Below, in pieces: positions 53,311 to 56,086 of a stretch of DNA of 56,086 bases. Origin of the DNA: Nocardioidaceae bacterium (GTDB lineage: Bacteria > Actinomycetota > Actinomycetes > Propionibacteriales > Nocardioidaceae). Below the pieces are notes generated by a model. It made no database searches, had not been told where the DNA came from, and saw nothing but the letters and a program-made list of their open reading frames with translations. Each line of letters starts with the position of its first letter. Position 1 is the stretch's first letter. The position numbers were made by a program, and so were the translations under genes. The stretch lies in NCBI GenBank assembly GCA_030447865.1, contig JAUJOD010000007.1, forward strand, positions 1 to 56,086. Reading direction: 5' to 3'.

Positions 53311-54159
53311 GTGATTGCGCGGCGGTCTGAATTCTCCCGCCGCCGGTTTATGGTCAGCGGCGGGGTCGCGGGTATGGCCGCGGTACTCGCGGCGTGTGAC
53401 GCCGGTGGCGGACGCGGGCGCGGCTTCGGCAGTCCGGTGAGTGGCTCAGGCACCTCGGGCGGTGGCCTCCCCACGACTCCGCCGGCACTGCTCGGGCGGC
53501 TCACCTTCCGGCCCCGCCAGCCGGTGGAGACCCTTGGCCGCACGGGTTATCTCGACTTCACGGGCAGTGAGGGGGAACGGTTGGGACGCGCCTACGTGCC
53601 GCCCGTCGAGGATGCGCGGCCGATGCGCTTGGTCGTCCTTCTGCACGGGGCTGGCGGCGAGCCGGGCAGGGTCTTGCACCTGCTGCTGCCATTCGCCGAC
53701 CTGCACCGACTGCTCCTGCTCGCACCGAAATCGCAGCTGCCGTCGTGGGACGTCATCCACGGCAGCTACGGACCAGACGTTCGGCGCATCGACCAACTGC
53801 TCGAGGACGTGACCACCGCCTACCCGGTGAGCGGTCTTGCGGTCGGCGGCTTCTCCGACGGCGCCTCCTACGCCTTGTCGCTGGGAATCGGGAACGGTGA
53901 CATCTTCGACTCCGTGCTGGCGTTCTCACCAGGGTTCTCCGCGGCCCAGGTCCAGCACGGCGAACCGCGCTTCTTCATCTCCCACGGCACGAGCGACCCA
54001 GTACTCCCGATTGACGTGTGCAGCCGGCGAATCGTGCCCGAGCTGGAGAACAGCGGCTACGACGTCACCTACAAGGAGTTCGACGGCGGGCATACTGCGC
54101 CGCGGTACATCACTCGCGAGGCGGCGGACTGGCTCACCGGCGTGCGCCAGCCGCGGTAG
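53311..54159 (+). CDS. Tat-exported lipoprotein, alpha/beta hydrolase (esterase/PHB depolymerase-like)
   Basis: The protein has 282 residues. A twin-arginine motif SRRRFM (9-14) is followed by a hydrophobic stretch and the lipobox LAAC with C29, so it should be a Tat-exported lipoprotein. A Gly/Ser linker leads into an alpha/beta hydrolase domain: LLHGAGGEPG (oxyanion region), nucleophile S182 in GGFSDG, SHGTSDPVLP with the acid, and GGHTAP with the histidine. The substrate is an unknown ester. The GTG at 53311 lacks a strong Shine-Dalgarno sequence. Confidence 0.85.
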   Translation: MIARRSEFSRRRFMVSGGVAGMAAVLAACDAGGGRGRGFGSPVSGSGTSGGGLPTTPPALLGRLTFRPRQPVETLGRTGYLDFTGSEGERLGRAYVPPVEDARPMRLVVLLHGAGGEPGRVLHLLLPFADLHRLLLLAPKSQLPSWDVIHGSYGPDVRRIDQLLEDVTTAYPVSGLAVGGFSDGASYALSLGIGNGDIFDSVLAFSPGFSAAQVQHGEPRFFISHGTSDPVLPIDVCSRRIVPELENSGYDVTYKEFDGGHTAPRYITREAADWLTGVRQPR

Positions 54160-54217
54160 GGCACAGGTTGGCGTGGACCTCTAGCGCCGGTTCGCCCCCA
54201 GCGGCAGAATCGGCCCC

Positions 54218-54463
54218 ATGGACCCGATTGCGGCGCTGCCTGCACATGGCGACGTCTTCACGGACGAGCGCGGGGAGGGGCGAGCAATGCGGCTCTCGTG
54301 GTACGACGACGGTGAGCTGCTGGTGCTGTCGCTGTGGCGAGGAGGGAGCTGCGTGGCGACGTTCCGGCTGGGGCGACACGAGGTCGCTGCCCTGGTGGGG
54401 AGCTTGGTAACCGGACTTGTCGACGCCCGACCCGCTGCCCACGACGTACGCTCTGCTTCTTGA
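54218..54463 (+). CDS. Small conserved-type hypothetical protein
   Basis: This 81-residue protein reads RAMRLSWYDDGELLVLSLWRGGSCVATFRLGRHEVAALVGSLVTGL in its core, an amphipathic beta-alpha pattern seen in small actinobacterial hypothetical proteins. No catalytic motif is visible. The ATG at 54218 has no Shine-Dalgarno sequence; CAGAAT 7 nt upstream may be a -10 box. It stands alone. The 246 bases that follow hold no clear gene or hairpin. Confidence 0.6.
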   Translation: MDPIAALPAHGDVFTDERGEGRAMRLSWYDDGELLVLSLWRGGSCVATFRLGRHEVAALVGSLVTGLVDARPAAHDVRSAS

Positions 54464-54709
54464 CCACCTGCAGCACAACTCTGCTCGGCTCGTCACCGCG
54501 CGGCAGGAGCGGTTGGTCACGGCCCGCGCCGTCTCAAAAGTCACACAAGTGCACAAGCGTCACAACAGTTACTCGTTCGTGACCAAAGCTCGACTAGCCG
54601 TAACACCATGCAACGGTTTATGGTGGCTCTTGACGATGTCCGCACCTGACCATCAGTGGCGGCGGTGTAAGACGCGACGCCTCGTCAGTCCTAGAAGGGA
54701 TCAACCAAA

Positions 54710-56086
54710 GTGGGTTCATTCATCCGCACGCGTCGCGTGCGCGGCGCCATCGCGGCGTTTGCCTCCTCGGCATTAGCGTTCGGCGGGTCTGCAGTTCTGC
54801 TCGGCGCCGAGTTCAGCACCGCATCCAGCCACCGTGAGTCTCCTGCGCTCGCCAACGACCCGCAGGCGGACCACACCGACCTGTACGCCTTTGTCAGCCC
54901 GGACAGTCCAGACACGGTGACGCTGATCTCCAACGTGTGGCCCTTCGAGGAGCCAGCGGGCGGACCAAACTTCTACCAGTTCGGCGAAGCAGATGGTCTT
55001 CGCTACAACATCAACATCGACAACAACGGCGACGCCAAGCCCGACATCACCTACCGGTGGTTGTTCAAGACGATCGACAAGCGGGGCCTGGACACATTCT
55101 TGTACAACAACGGGCCAGTCACGTCCTTCAACGACGAGAACCTGTTGTTCAAGCAGACGTACACCCTGCAGAAGATCGAGAATGGCAAGACGACGACCCT
55201 GCTGAAGGACGCTCCTGTTGCACCGTCGTACGTGGGCGATGCCTCGATGCCCGACTACCCAGCCCTGCGTCACGAAGCCGTCGTCGGACTTGACAATGGC
55301 GGAGCGAGCTTCGCTGGCCAGGCGGACGACCCGTTCTTCTTGGACCTGCGAATCTTCGACCTGCTGTACGGCACCGACCTCAGCGAGACCGGTAACGACA
55401 CTCTTGCCGGCTTCAACGTTCAGACCATGGCAATACAGGTGCCGATCTCGGAGATCACCTCAGGCAAGGACCCCGTCATCGGCGTGTGGGCCACCAATGA
55501 TCGTCGCAGCATTAAGGTGCAGGCCGCCGACGGCACGCACAGCTACAAGGGCAAGTTCGTCCAGGTTTCTCGCTTGGGCAACCCGCTGGTCAACGAGGTC
55601 GTCGTCCCCACCGGTCTGAAGGACGCCTTCAACGCACTGGCACCCGAGAACGACGCCAGTGTCGCGCCGGCCGTCGACCGGGTGTTGGACCCTGAGGTAC
55701 CGAAGCTGATCGAAGCCATCTACGGCATCCCGGCGCCCAAGACCCCGCGAAACGACCTGTTCGCGGTGTTCCTGACCGGTGTCGAGGGGCTCAACAAGCC
55801 CATGGGCAAGGTTCAGCCGGCTGAGCTGCTCCGGCTCAACACCTCGATCCCGCCTGCCGCTGAGCCCAACCCGCTAGGTGTGCTGGGTGGCGACACCCAG
55901 GGCTTCCCCAACGGCCGCCGGCTCATGGACGACGTGGTCGACATCGAGCTGCAGGCGCTTGAGGGCGCCGTCCGGACGGGCAAGCTCGTTGAGGCGCTGG
56001 CTGAGGGTGACAAGGTCTTCGCCAACGATCTGGCGTTCGAGTCGACGTTCCCGTACATCGCCATGCCGCACTCCGGTTCGGGCGTC
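54710..56086 (+). CDS. Secreted DUF4331 protein, 3' end outside the window
   Basis: The 459 codons seen here have no stop and continue past the right edge. The N-terminus is a signal peptide (TRRVRGAIAAFASSALAFGGSAVLL, residues ~7-32). The mature part begins with ASSHRESPALANDPQADHTDLYAFVSP, the hallmark of DUF4331 proteins, and contains LDLRIFDLLYGTDLSE and NDLFAVFLTGVEGLN. Function is unknown; the His/Asp-rich start suggests metal binding. The GTG at 54710 follows AAGGGA by 10 nt. Confidence 0.85.
   Translation, partial: MGSFIRTRRVRGAIAAFASSALAFGGSAVLLGAEFSTASSHRESPALANDPQADHTDLYAFVSPDSPDTVTLISNVWPFEEPAGGPNFYQFGEADGLRYNINIDNNGDAKPDITYRWLFKTIDKRGLDTFLYNNGPVTSFNDENLLFKQTYTLQKIENGKTTTLLKDAPVAPSYVGDASMPDYPALRHEAVVGLDNGGASFAGQADDPFFLDLRIFDLLYGTDLSETGNDTLAGFNVQTMAIQVPISEITSGKDPVIGVWATNDRRSIKVQAADGTHSYKGKFVQVSRLGNPLVNEVVVPTGLKDAFNALAPENDASVAPAVDRVLDPEVPKLIEAIYGIPAPKTPRNDLFAVFLTGVEGLNKPMGKVQPAELLRLNTSIPPAAEPNPLGVLGGDTQGFPNGRRLMDDVVDIELQALEGAVRTGKLVEALAEGDKVFANDLAFESTFPYIAMPHSGSGV

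Noticed and set aside
54464-54709. Small frame spanning 54417-54776
   Set aside because: It overlaps the end of the preceding small gene and the DUF4331 signal peptide, and its composition looks random. I see no clear feature in this gap.

Overview
The window is high-GC chromosomal DNA from an actinomycete. Genus and family cannot be read from the sequence alone. The main support is the block at 32.3-41.4 kb, pncB | clpS-DUF2017-mec-cysO-cysM ... murI-MBL-rph-rdgB, which follows the order known from mycobacteria (the Rv1330c-Rv1341 region). A GAF-ANTAR regulator, DUF3039 and DUF3618 proteins, frequent GTG/TTG starts and a c-di-AMP riboswitch ahead of an NlpC/P60 hydrolase agree. No insertion sequence, prophage, rRNA or CRISPR array was seen. 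The first ~240 bases are homopolymeric G/C and look like a contig-edge artefact. The last gene (DUF4331) runs off the right edge.

Region 1 (0.3-2.9 kb): a DUF4396 membrane protein, a DUF2231-Rieske protein and a short ATP-dependent DNA ligase. Region 2 (2.9-17.5 kb) is a surface-glycan or glycoside locus. Leftward lie UDP-glucose dehydrogenase and a glycosyltransferase. Rightward runs a tightly overlapped operon: carbamoyltransferase, GT2-GmhB fusion, GT9, GT4, GmhA-HldE fusion, SDR, GT9, and a Tat-exported PHP-domain protein. A leftward UDP-glucuronate decarboxylase closes it. Together these would make an ADP-activated manno-heptose and UDP-glucuronate/UDP-xylose and assemble a carbamoylated heptose glycan, which is unusual in a Gram-positive lineage.

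Region 3 (17.5-28.6 kb): GAF-ANTAR protein, TetR regulator with twin operators, small RHH-like protein, riboswitch-controlled NlpC/P60 hydrolase, DUF3048 lipoprotein, malic enzyme, YqgE, DUF3039, an MFS transporter, an MsiK/UgpC-type ATPase without permeases, and a divergent Lrp/AsnC-hpd pair. Region 4 (28.6-33.6 kb): a structured intergenic stretch, a DUF3311-sodium:solute symporter pair, and NAD salvage genes (phosphatase, pncA, pncB).

Region 5 (33.6-41.5 kb) is the conserved block above. A DUF559/AbiEi-type gene bracketed by two inverted-repeat units and a divergent PRPP synthetase sit where mycobacteria carry a rhomboid gene. The block ends with a tRNA with anticodon UAG and an unusually short variable arm. 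Region 6 (41.6-45.9 kb): a CbiMNQO-type Ni/Co transporter behind a Nur-like operator, DUF3618, a GroES-like protein and GalE. Region 7 (45.9-56.1 kb): aminopeptidase P, a membrane GGDEF-EAL protein preceded by a tiny secreted protein of 11-residue repeats with a structured leader, a coiled-coil membrane protein, a flavin monooxygenase/FMN-reductase pair behind a dyad operator, a Tat lipoprotein hydrolase, a small hypothetical protein and the DUF4331 protein.

Several genes have a TAnnnT hexamer 6-8 nt before the start codon and no Shine-Dalgarno sequence, so leaderless transcription is probably common in this genome.
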